DNA from: Crossaster papposus
Lineage: Eukaryota > Echinodermata > Asteroidea > Velatida > Solasteridae
Length of the DNA: 64,000 nt
NCBI GenBank assembly: GCA_037893245.1
Contig: JBAIAA010000118.1
Coordinates: forward strand, 310,001 to 374,000
Reading direction: 5' to 3'
Each line of letters starts with the position of its first letter. Within the stretch, counting starts at the first letter, position 1. Positions 23,350-34,263 of the stretch are shown piece after piece. The notes below the pieces were generated by a model. It worked only from the letters and a program-made list of their open reading frames with translations. It ran no database searches and was not told the DNA's origin. The position numbers and the translations under genes are program-made.

Positions 23350-24124
23350 TGTTAATAAACCCCGGTCACAACGGATCGTACGAAATGTTGTCCTGGTAAG
23401 GCCTGGTCACAACGAACCCTTGACGCATTTGTTCCACGAAACGCCATACAATTTGGGCAGATCGTGTGTCAGCGGGGGTCGTCGCAAGACAGTCCTACGA
23501 AATTTCGAGCATCGTGGCATCGATGTACGTACATGTACGTACGGACGGGTAATGACGCCTTGATCAAGGCTAAAAAAAACTATGCATAGAAAGTTCAAGA
23601 AATTTAAAAATCGTATTATTCTCTATTCCACATCTTGTGAAAGTCCAAGGTTGGCATCGAAATGGATTTAGAAATTACAAGTCGATTTGCAAAGGGGGGG
23701 GGGGACTACATTGTACGTTTGCACTTTCACAAACATAGCATTGAAATGTATTGTAACGTCGAGCGACACATCAGAGCCAACACACCCCGCTTGCGTAAAT
23801 TGACCGACTCCCATATAGGACTCTTCACTCTGGCGAATTAAGCCGTTGAGCTAACTCCGGTTGGTATTTGAAGACTATAATTTAAATCTTTTGAAGATAA
23901 GATTGCGAAATTTCGCGCGTTAAAACTGCAAAAAAAAGATAAAAAAGCCAGGACGAGGACTCGAACCCAGGCGATTAAACCCCGCAAACGAGGAGCCTAA
24001 CCACTCGGCCATTCGACTACCGGTCAACATTGTTTCAAATCGATGTGACTTATGTTTGAAAACTGGAGTAATAGCTCCAATATAGAAGAATGAAGTAACC
24101 TATTCATTACTCCACCACCACCCC

Positions 24125-24160
<36 letters not shown>

Positions 24161-25572
24161 ATCCCCTTTAAAGTAAATCAAGAAAAATACAGAACGTACG
24201 TCTGCATTGGTGGTAAGGGGGAAATGAAGAACAAAAAGTAAAGTGGTGTTGACTAAGCAATTCAGGGGTAGTACGGACCTATGACTGAACACATTGACCG
24301 ACTCCCATATAGGACTAGTCACCCTGGCGAATTAAGCCGTTGAGCTAACTCCGGTTGGTATTTGAAGACTATAATTTAAATCTTTTAAAGATAAGATTGC
24401 AAAATTTCGCGCGTTAAAACTGCAAAAAAAACCAAAACATCGGCCAGGACGAGGACTCGAACCCAGGCGATTAATCCCCGCAAACACGGAGCCTAACCAC
24501 TCGGCCATTCGACTACCGGTCAACATTGTTTCAAATCGATGTGACTTATGTTTAAAAACTGAAGTAATAGCTCCAGTGTAGAATGAAGAAAAAAAAGTTA
24601 TGTGGTGTTGACCAAGCATTCAGGGGATGAACCCGTGACTTTACTCACTGAACGACCACCCATATAGGACTCTTTTGGGTTCTAGGATTCCCGGCCCACC
24701 ACACATCCTTCCCTGTCCATGTTCATGTAACCCGTAGGCCACGCTACCGTAAAGGGAGGACTGACGGAGCGAGGCCCTAGCTCTTGCCGCCTATGCAAGC
24801 AAACGAGCTCCGTCCCTATACTAAGGTGCGCACCTGAACTCCGCGGACAGTACCAGCCTGACGAATTAAGCCGCTGAGCTAACTCCGGTTGGTGATTGAA
24901 GACGATCAATTAATTCTTTTATAGATAAGATTGCGAAATAGCGCGCGTTAAGACTGGGAAAAAATGACGTGGGGCAGAACGGGGACTCGAACCCAGGCGA
25001 TGGAACCCCGCAGACGAGGAGCCTAACCACTCGGCCCGGACTACCAGTCAACACTGTTTAAAATCGATGTGACTTAATAGGTTTGAAAGCTGGAGTAATA
25101 GCTCTATCCTACATCTGCTCAAAGGAAGAAGGAGAAACTGTGTTTTCAGGGTTAATGATCCGCCCACGCATTAATTGTCCGAAAATTCGACTTATTTTAT
25201 GTCGATAGAGGGCGCGCCACACAAATAAAAGTCACCAGCAAAGCGCGGGCTCAAAGAAAACAACACAAAATCAGACAAACGGCGCTGCCTCGCCTCACTC
25301 GGGAGTAGGGTGGCAATGTATATATTTTTTCATTGGAAATTTAGAAATTTAAATAAAATTGTCTTGTTTGCATTGGGTAAGAATTTTTCAAAAATAATCA
25401 TCGGTCAACCCACCAAAAATTGAAAAGAATATGACATGCTAGTCGTCTTGTTTCTGTAGAGTCCCTGAACACGTGACAGTTCTAAGTATTTTAATAAGAT
25501 CGTGAAAGTATAGGCGTTTTAGCCCTTAGGTCTATGGGAATTGATTTGCTCCGTTTCACCCAAAGGGCTCTG
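23350..25572. repeat. Array unit 6
   Basis: S modules at 23947-24021, 24443-24517 and 24974-25045 (minus strand). The third has a changed 5' end (GGCCCGGACTA where other copies have GGCCATTCGACTA). The T-runs behind the first two are interrupted by other bases. The longest C-tract of the array is here, about 24124-24160. Confidence 0.85.
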
Positions 25573-27785
25573 TGTTAATAAACCCCGGTCACAACGGATC
25601 GTACGAAATGTTGTCCTGGTAAGGCCTGGTCACAACGAACCCACGACGCATTTGTTCCACGAAACGCCATACAATTTGGGCAGATCGTGTGTCAGCGGGG
25701 GTCGTCGCAAGACAGTCCTACGAAATTTCGAGCATCGTGGCATCGATGTACGTACATGTACGTACGGACGGGTAATGACGCCTTGATCAAGGCTAAAAAA
25801 ATCTATGCATAGAAAGTTCAAGAAATTTAAAAATCGTATTATTCTCTATTCCACATCTTGTGAAAGTCCAAGGTTGGCATCGAAATGGATTTAGAAATTA
25901 CAAGTCGATTTGCAAAGGGGGGGGGGGGGGGGGACTACATTGTACGTTTGCACTTTCACAAACATAGCATTGAAATGTATTGTAACGTCGAGCGACACAT
26001 CAGAGCCAACACACCCCGCTTGCGTAAATTGACCGACTCCCATATAGGACTCTTCACTCTGGCGAATTAAGCCGTTGAGCTAACTCCGGTTGGTATTTGA
26101 AGACTATAATTTAAATCTTTTAAAGATAAGATTGCGAAATTTCGCGCGTTAAAACTGCAAAAAAAAGATAAAAAAGCCAGGACGAGGACTCGAACCCAGG
26201 CGATTAAACCCCGCAAACGAGGAGCCTAACCACTCGGCCATTCGACTACCGGTCAACATTGTTTCAAATCGATGTGACTTATGTTTGAAAACTGGAGTAA
26301 TAGCTCCAATATAGAAGAATGAAGTAACCTATTCATTACTCCACCACCACCCCACCCCCCCCCCCCCCCCCCATCCCCTTTAAAGTAAATCAAGAAAAAT
26401 ACAGAACGTACGTCTGCATTGGTGGTAAGGGGGAAATGAAGAACAAAAAGTAAAGTGGTGTTGACTAAGCAATTCAGGGGTAGTACGGACCTATGACTGA
26501 ACACATTGACCGACTCCCATATAGGACTAGTCACCCTGGCGAATTAAGCCGTTGAGCTAACTCCGGTTGGTATTTGAAGACTATAATTTAAATCTTTTAA
26601 AGATAAGATTGCAAAATTTCGCGCGTTAAAACTGCAAAAAAAAAAAAAACATCGGCCAGGACGAGGACTCGAACCCAGGCGATTAATCCCCGCAAACAAG
26701 GAGCCTAACCACTCGGCCATTCGACTACCGGTCAACATTGTTTCAAATCGATGTGACTTATGTTTAAAAACTGAAGTAATAGCTCCAGTGTAGAATGAAG
26801 AAAAAAAAGTTATGTGGTGTTGACCAAGCATTCAGGGGGTCGAACCCGTGACTTTACTCACTGAACGACCACCCATATAGGACTCTTTTGGGTTCTAGGA
26901 TTCCCGGCCCACCACACATCCTTCCCTGTCCATGTTCATGTAACCCGTAGGCCACGCTACCGTAAAGGGAGGACTGACGGAGCGAGGCCCTAGCTCTTGC
27001 CGCCTATGCAAGCAAACGAGCTCCGTCCCTATACTAAGGTGCGCACCTGAACTCCGCGGACAGTACCAGCCTGACGAATTAAGCCGCTGAGCTAACTCCG
27101 GTTGGTGATTGAAGACGATCAATTAATTCTTTTATAGATAAGATTGCGAAATAGCGCGCGTTAAGACTGGGAAAAAATGACGTCGGGCAGAACGGGGACT
27201 CGAACCCAGGCGATGGAACCCCGCAGACGAGGAGCCTAACCACTCGGCCATTCGACTACCAGTCAACACTGTTTAAAATCGATGTGACTTAATAGGTTTG
27301 AAAGCTGGAGTAATAGCTCTATCCTACATCTGCTCAAAGGAAGAAGGAGAAACTGTGTTTTCAGGGTTAATGATCCGCCCACGCATTAATTGTCCGAAAA
27401 TTCGACTTATTTTATGTCGATAGAGGGCGCGCCACACAAATAAAAGTCACCAGCAAAGCGCGGGCTCAAAGAAAACAACACAAAATCAGACAAACGGCGC
27501 TGCCTCGCCTCACTCGGGAGTAGGGTGGCAATGTATATATTTTTTCATTGGAAATTTAGAAATTTAAATAAAATTGTCTTGTTTGCATTGGGTAAGAATT
27601 TTTCAAAAATAATCATCGGTCAACCCACCAAAAATTGAAAAGAATATGACATGCTAGTCGTCTTGTTTCTGTAGTCCCTGAACACGTGACAGTTCTAAGT
27701 ATTTTAATAAGATCGTGAAAGTATAGGCGTTTTAGCCCTTAGGTCTATGAGAATTGATTTGCTCCGTTTCACCCAAAGGGCTCTG
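25573..27785. repeat. Array unit 7
   Basis: S modules at 26176-26250, 26655-26729 and 27187-27260 (minus strand). It shares with unit 6 the interrupted T-run of the first module and the extra GTA in GGGGTAGTACGG (26476), so units 6 and 7 are sister copies. The unit ends at GGGCTCTGT and joins the second flanking duplication. Confidence 0.85.
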
Positions 27786-27789
27786 TTAT

Positions 27790-27894
27790 AGATAATGCCC
27801 GAGTTACGCGCCATTCGTGGGTAATAATGTCCCGAGGGCGAAGCCCGAGGGACATTATTACCCACGAATGGCGCGTTAACGAGGGCATTATCTG
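27790..27894. repeat. Palindrome, copy 2, with extended arms
   Basis: The same 28-base arms as at 1-71, here extended outward by AGATAATGCCC / GGGCATTATCT. About 105 bases can fold on themselves. It marks the junction between the array and duplication copy 2. Confidence 0.88.
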
Positions 27895-27896
27895 AC

Positions 27897-28461
27897 TTAA
27901 CCTCCACCTGGGACGTCACCACCTATTGTCCTACCGCTCATTATTTTGCACGAATGGAGCGTCTTTGTTCAGAAGACACTTTATACTAACCGGTGTAGCG
28001 GTTCGTGATATTTTTTTCCAGGAGCTGGGTGGTTCGTGATTAAAATATTCATGAGAAAGAGCAATGGCAACTCATATACATTAAATAACTATAAAGAATT
28101 ATAAAGAACAGCTTCTTTCACCAACTCGTCAATAGCATAGTTGGTAGAGAGGAGAGCTATGGATCGAAAGGTCTGTGGTTCGAATCCGACTATCGATAAT
28201 GTTTGTCTTTTTCTTCGACACATTTTCGTATGGGTTTAGTTTGGTTTAACCATAGAACAAGATTGAAGGGAAAATCGGATTGGAGTACATAGGTTTCTTA
28301 AAAAATACAACGAAAACGGCTACACTGCAGTTTCAGTGACTTCCTCTTTGTTCACTTGCGTTACCTTCCCAAAATAATGGAGAGATATCGCCTCCAACGC
28401 TCCATTCGTTCAAAATAATGGAGCGGTAGGACAATAGGGTGACGTCACGGGTGGAGGTTAA
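27897..28461. mobile_element. TTAA-ended foldback element with tRNA-like module, copy 2
   Basis: Same TTAACCTCCACC…GGTGGAGGTTAA ends as 92-653, and the same internal plus-strand tRNA-like segment with B box GGTTCGAATCC near 28180. Small indels distinguish it from copy 1. Confidence 0.75.
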
Positions 28462-29437
28462 CAAATGATAATACATGTAGCCGTTTTCTAAATCCCAGCT
28501 TTGTCCCCAGCTGTGGCTTATCCATGCATATTTCAAGTCCAGTGAGAAATGACGAAAAAATACTCAACACCGACATTTTTGTTAACCGAATGATTACAAG
28601 ATGACAACATGCAATGTCCTTTAAACAAAAATGGGGTCATAATATTCAATACATTTTCACCTTTGCCATTCATTTACATGTAGGTGTCAGAAATTCCTTT
28701 TCATATAAATTGTATTGGTACACTCTTTAAAAAAAAATTTTTATTAACATATTTCCCCAAGGTTGATTTCGGTTGAATTTGTAGGGGTCCCAATAAACAC
28801 AATGCCACTAAAAGAAATTACAGAAATGTCAGGGTCCTCGTCAATTCCCACTAGATTATATACAAGAGGTTTGATCATATTGATGGGGTTCAGTCAGGCG
28901 TTTAACCCCTGCCCTTGAGTCGCAAAATATAGAAAAAACATTCATTCCCAAAATCCAACCTGAATATGCCCTAAATACCAACAAACTCTCTTCTGTAGCC
29001 AGTCCCACACGAAGCCCCATCCTAGAAGCAGCCTAAGTTTGGAATTTACACAAGTTTGACACAGCAGCAATAATTTTCTTCTTTGTGAAAAGTTACAATC
29101 GACTCTAGAAACTTTATTTCATTCAGTTTACATTCAAACAAAACCTATCAAACTACAATGTATATATATATCGCAATCGTACATTTCAGATTGAAGTATT
29201 AAAACTTTTGTACTGAAGTAATAGTAGTACAGTAGGCACTTACCTCCATGCTTGGGCTAGTGCAGTTTGAACAAGACGTCCAAATTGCTTCAAAACTCAG
29301 TTTAATATATGAATACATTACGCTGTAAAGCGACATCAGAAGTTGAATATCTAAAGTAACAAAAGTCAAGATAAATCGCAAACCAAAAGCAATATTTGTT
29401 TCAAATGAACGAAAAATCTCGGATTATTTAATGACCA

Positions 29438-29676
29438 GGGGCCAATTTCATAAAACATGTAAGCACAAAAATTTGCTTAGCATGAAAATTCTTTCTTGGG
29501 AAAAAAACAAGGTTACAAATATAATATTCAGGTGATGTTTATACTAATATTCAGCTGGTTTTTGCTTAGAATGAAAAGCACATTAAGTTTTGGCTGGTAA
29601 CCTGTTTTTACTGAGCAAAACTATTTTTGTGCTAAGCAATTTTTTTGTGCTTACATTTTTTTATGAAATTGGCTCT
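29438..29676. mobile_element. MITE family A, copy 2
   Basis: The orthologous insertion of 1629-1857 within duplication copy 2. It retains an internal TGCTAAGCAATTTTTTTG segment missing from copy 1. Confidence 0.78.
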
Positions 29677-29923
29677 TGTTTTAATTGGCAAGCTAACTAA
29701 ACTGTATATGAATTAACAGTATTTATGACAATATAAATCCACTGCATTCAATACCATTTATACACAATTGAATTCCTTTTAAAAGTACTCAAACAAAAAT
29801 GATACTTGCCTATTACATTTACAAAGTAGTTTTTAACAACTGAAAAAGAAGAAGCTTAAAAATCCGTTTTTACATTACAATCTACATTCTATTTACACTT
29901 CATTAAAATGCAATTAACATTTG

Positions 29924-29954
<31 letters not shown>

Positions 29955-30737
29955 ATGTCCATTTTATTCAGAGTGAAATCATAGACAATAAATGATTTTT
30001 TTTAAAACAAAATTGGAATTTATTTCTAACTTCAACAATTATTTCCAATCTCTTCAGAAGTGAAAATGACTACCTGTCTCAACTATTTCTCTATTGTCAT
30101 TTGTCTTCTGTTGCAAAAAACCAACAACATTACATTGACGACCAAGCGTCTACAAAATATAATACAGATATTTACAACTCATCCATTAGGACAAAAGTAT
30201 TCTTTTAAATATGTTTTCAATACTTTGCAAGTATATGTACCTTAGAGAATGGGCAGAAAGACCATAGTTTTGATAAAAGCTTTCAGTCCCACTGAAATTC
30301 ATCCCATACATTAAACTTGTAAAACAAAAAAGTTATCCCAATTTTTTATTTTTTTTAATCAAAATCCCTTACATATTTTTTATTTATTCATATTTATAAT
30401 ATACTGAGATCCCTCCAGCAACTTTAGAAATTTAGCAATCCCTCCAATTCTAAATAATTGTGGGCTGCTGAATGTTAGTACCCCCATTATTCTTAAAATA
30501 AATTTCAGATCGTCTATGGCAAATCACAATTTATACACATGTACATACCCAGCGACAAATTCTTTCTTTGAAAACCCGTTTAACATAATATATATTCAGT
30601 CACAGAAAGAAATTAGCTCTAAATTTGATGTTCAATGCTCACTCTAATGTTAGACTACATGTACATTTCTTCGGTTGGGTCCAAATATATTTCTTGGCTT
30701 TGACTGGAAATTAAACTAGAAAATTCAGATGAATAAA

Positions 30738-30895
30738 TGTGACCCAGCACGAGTAAATGAGACACTTTAAGGCAAAAATGAAAATTGAGATTTTGATTTC
30801 ATCATTTAAAGCTGGTTTAGATTTAAATGATGATATCAAAATCTCAATTTTTATTTTTGCCTCAAAGTGTCTCATTTACTCGTGCTGGGTCACAA
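30738..30895. mobile_element. Short foldback element with about 58-base arms
   Basis: TGTGACCCAGCACGAGTAAA…TTTACTCGTGCTGGGTCACA. Nearly the whole 158 bases are two long inverted arms around a short AT-rich centre. Non-coding. Confidence 0.82.
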
Positions 30896-31837
30896 ATGCT
30901 TTAATAAAAAAGAAATTAAAACAAGATTACAGAAAAAGAAAGGGTAGGGTAGGGGGGAGGGGAGAAGCAAGGAAAGGAAAAGTATTTTTGACTGATATGT
31001 TGGAGAATTTACCACAGATGCTACTGTCGCGTTTTCACTTTGGCCCATACAATAAATGGCCGGTTCATACAAATGTACATTATGCAAATGTGACGTGAAT
31101 TTCACGTTACAAAGAATACGCTGCAAAATTTCCTGGAGTTGAAGTGGGTGCAGCTTTTGCAAATACGCAGCACAAAAACTTGTCCTGACGTCACAAATTC
31201 GTGTTCGTTTTCACGTATGAACTATGAACTGGCCATAAATTTAACACTGAAATACTACAAGAGTGTTTTTATCACAACAACGTGAAAACAACGAAATCAG
31301 AAAATCTGGGAGAATTAAAAATACTAGCACACTATTGAAAGAGAAAACAAGTAACATGAACAGTAACCAAATACATTGTACTATGAACATCTACAAAAAA
31401 ACACACGGTACACAAACAGAACAAATCCATAGTTACTTGGTGCTAAATTCATCGTAAAACTTGTTCAGAGTGAAAATAAGCTACATGTAGCATTCCATTA
31501 ATAGTACCGTACATTCAAAATAAATAGTTTGTTTTTGTATTTATATGCTAACATGACAATCAGGGTATTCTTTCTATTCTTAATTTTTTACCATTTGATA
31601 AATTTTGTTGAGAATACTCAAAAAAATATATCAATTTTACAGTATACAAGTAATGATGAATGTTTATAAGTGCAATGGTAAGAATAATTTCATGATGACA
31701 AATGGGATGTTCCATTCTACAAGGCAAAGCCGAGTAGAATGGATCATTTCATCTGTCACCGAATGAACTTATTCTATCCACTGAACAAATGTAAAAGTAT
31801 TTGTTTTATACAACGCCTGAATACATCCTTCTCATCA
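30896..31837. other. Non-coding, AT-rich, nothing recognised
   Basis: Contains a purine-rich stretch near 30930-30980 and AT-rich DNA. Small open frames show no protein character. Confidence 0.5.
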
Positions 31838-32080
31838 GGGGCCAATTTCACGGAGCTTCTAAGCACAAAAAATTGCTTAGCACAAAAAAGTCTTGCTCAT
31901 TAAAAACAAGTTATCAGCCAAAATTCTACGTGTTTTTTATGCTAAGCAAAAAACCAGCTGATTATCAATCAAAAACAATAAAGATCACGTGAAAATTTGG
32001 TCTGTAACCTGTTTTTACCAAGGACAAATTTTCATGCTAAGCAAATTTTTGTGCTTAGCAGCTCCGTGAAATTGGCCCCT
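31838..32080. mobile_element. MITE family A, copy 3
   Basis: GGGGCCAATTTC…GAAATTGGCCCC ends with GCTTAGCA motifs beside both termini. Confidence 0.85.
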
Positions 32081-32954
32081 GATTGGTTGAAGCGTGAATA
32101 ATGATGCGACAGTGCAATCGAAGTTCTATTTATCGTGCACTGGGATGAATAATTGAATGACACGGAATCAACAATCCACCAATCAGAAGACGAGGATTTG
32201 CTCAGGTGCTGTACAATTAAAATTATCAAGTAGTCTGTATTCATTAACGTTTTGGTGATTGTTTGTGTAACTACTACTAGCCAGAGTTATCCCAAATCAG
32301 TTGATATTTCAAGTTTTTATAAAGGTCATTCAAAAAAAAAGTAGGACTTTAAAAGCTGCAAATACGGAATGATAAAAACTATTTACAAATGTCACAGAAT
32401 GAAGTACGACATTTTAATTTTTTATTTTTTTTTGCTTTTCCTGAAAATTATTTATTTATATATTTATTTGAACCACTCGACTATCTAGGGTTGGTTCGAA
32501 TCCGAAGTAGCAGTGAACACCACAATTAATATCTTGTCGAAAGAAAGAATTTGACAAATTTCATTCTTGCAAAATTATGTCGAGGAGGGTGAAATCCCAA
32601 TGTTAAAATGTACACACCCACAAATCACTATGACATCTTACTAGTATAAAATCCCTGATTGTAACGCAGCAGAGGGCAAAATTAAAGACTATCTGCTTTG
32701 AACACACTGCAAAACCACAGTCGACCTTGAGCTGCCAAAACGCAGTGTTAAAAGTTTCCCCAGAGTTGTATTTGAGTCTCTGCAAGTCCTTTGACAAGTT
32801 CGGTCACAAGTCCTTTTTATTAAGCCAGTCGCAATATAATGAACAATGGTTGTAGCTAGAACATTTTGAGTGCCGGCTAATTTACCGAAAAACTAAAGCG
32901 TAGCGAGCGAAGCATGGCACTCTGACGGCGTCTATGCAGTTCATCAATCATCAA
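32081..32954. other. Non-coding, nothing recognised
   Basis: AT-rich. A B-box-like GGTTCGAATCC is present at 32492-32502 but no A box or acceptor stem is found around it. Confidence 0.45.
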
Positions 32955-33547
32955 TACTCCGAAAACTGGCTTATTGAGGGCGCCATTGATTATCACGAGA
33001 TTTGTTTCTGTGAAGCGAAGAGCAAGTTCGGGCGCGAACTATAGTTAACCATAGTTCGACTAACGTCGCTCGAACGCAGAATGGTTGGACTATCTAGTCG
33101 ACTAGTTGGAACCAGACCCCGGAGCACGGTTGCCGCTGGTTGACAGTAGCCTCTTTTCATAGGAAAACATGGAGAGAACCAGTGACGTACAAAAAGGTGA
33201 TGTCAGTAGTCGGACGGAGGGAAAGGCAGTAACGTTAAGTGAAAATCTGGCGGGCTTAATGTAATTTTTGTCTGGTTTTTGGACCAACATGACTAACGTT
33301 ATGGCTTATCCTACTTATATGCGTGAAAGAATAGTGGCAAAACCCATTTCATTCATGTCGCAAATGTAAGTAAAGCGGTTACCATCTTTTCAACAATAGT
33401 TTGACTAGAGCCGTTCAAGCGAACTGCATTTGAGCATGCGCATTGGTAAAGCAGAGACTGACTAATGGTTAACTATAGTTCGCGCCCGAACTTGCTCAAA
33501 TCTTGTGATAATAAGGGGCGCCCTCAATAAGCCTGTTTTTCGGAGTA
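32955..33547. mobile_element. Foldback element around 400 bases of unique DNA
   Basis: Left arm 32955-33075 (TACTCCGAAAA…CTTATTGAGGGCGCC…TTCGGGCGCGAACTATAG) is repeated inverted at about 33462-33547. The left arm has a small insertion. The interior has no credible coding sequence. Confidence 0.7.
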
Positions 33548-34098
33548 GAAAACAATGTCAAAACACGGGTAACTATTTAAACAAAGCAGAGATGATCGTT
33601 TTACAAGTAAAATGGGAAGTTATGGATGTGCAACTATGTTTATTTTTCTATTTTCAAAAATTCAAACTGAGTTTTTTGGTGCCGTTCGGAAAGGTGTTAG
33701 TTTACTTTCCGTCCCGGACTCCCAGCCGGCCAATGCGAGTGCTGGCCAGACCTGACCGGCGCCGACCGGCGTGGCGACATCCCTGGACAACTGAATGCTT
33801 TTGTTAACGATTCATTTGAATTGCTAGTGACTTGACTTGAGACTGAAGGATTTGTGATTAACTTGCGGGGACTCAAATACAACTCTGATAGTTTCCCTCA
33901 ACTTACAATGCACTCGCAGTACAAAATTAGACTGAGCAAATTTGCCTTTGTTCCCGGCAAATGTGATGACTAACGGTCCAACAAAAATCTGACTGTTCAA
34001 CTGTAATTTCACCCTTTGATACCGTGGTGCACAGCGTGACAAACCTGACAGCAGTCGTGGAGACGAACGCAGTGCTACACAGCAAAGCCGATCTAGTC

Positions 34099-34104
34099 TT
34101 TATT
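34099..34104 (-). terminator. AATAAA overlapping the LBR stop codon
   Basis: On the minus strand the end reads TAC TAATAAAGAC: the last two bases of the stop codon are the first two of AATAAA, and a second in-frame TAA follows. If used, the 3' UTR would be only a few tens of bases. A further AATAAA lies at 33639-33644 (minus strand), a more usual distance. Confidence 0.4.
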
Positions 34105-34263
34105 AGTAGATGCGGGGGAAGATCCTATACGGGACATTCTCGCAGTATTTGCCCCAGACCGTGCCGTATTTCTGCTTGCAGTGGGCCGAGTCGCGCTTCT
34201 CGCGGTGGACCAGCATGATCAGCATGAAGATGGGGTAGAAGTAGGGAACGATGCTGTCGAAGC
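34103..34263 (-). CDS. LBR: LBR coding exon 12 (C-terminus)
   Basis: [20 protein letters not shown] then [13 protein letters not shown]…[10 protein letters not shown] and stop. Carries signature 2 and R555 (human R583). The acceptor CTACAG follows an exceptionally pure CT tract (34267-34312). Confidence 0.95.

Larger units (their letters stand above)
4621..27785. repeat. Seven-unit higher-order tandem array of tRNA-like modules
   Basis: Seven head-to-tail units begin TGTTAATAAACCCCGG (the third begins GAAACCCCGG). The shared CCCC lies at 4632, 6831, 9025, 11223, 13411, 23360 and 25583, giving periods of 2188-2223 bases once the retrotransposon in unit 5 is removed. Each unit contains a leading block with the 18-base palindrome GTACGTACATGTACGTAC. 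It then has three minus-strand S modules (tRNA-like, GGCCGAGTGGTTAG ... GGTTCGAGTCC) alternating with three R modules (AGTTAGCTCA ... ), and finally about 800 bases of unique spacer. G-, C- and A-runs vary in length between units, as expected of slippage. No protein is credible. The array could be a satellite built from tRNA-derived SINE-like sequences, or an RNA-producing cluster. Confidence 0.93.
27806..30528. repeat. Flanking segmental duplication, copy 2
   Basis: Direct-orientation counterpart of 1-3904. It lacks the minisatellite: the text passes straight from the sequence before 1904 to the sequence after 3300, near 29722. It carries about 200 extra bases near 30178-30400. A long A-run occurs at about 29923-29949. 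No gene recognised in it. Confidence 0.85.

Noticed and set aside
4621-27785. Array considered as rDNA, 5S, U1, U2, U5, U6 or histone gene cluster
   Set aside because: None of the characteristic sequences of these RNAs or of histone proteins could be found on either strand of a unit.
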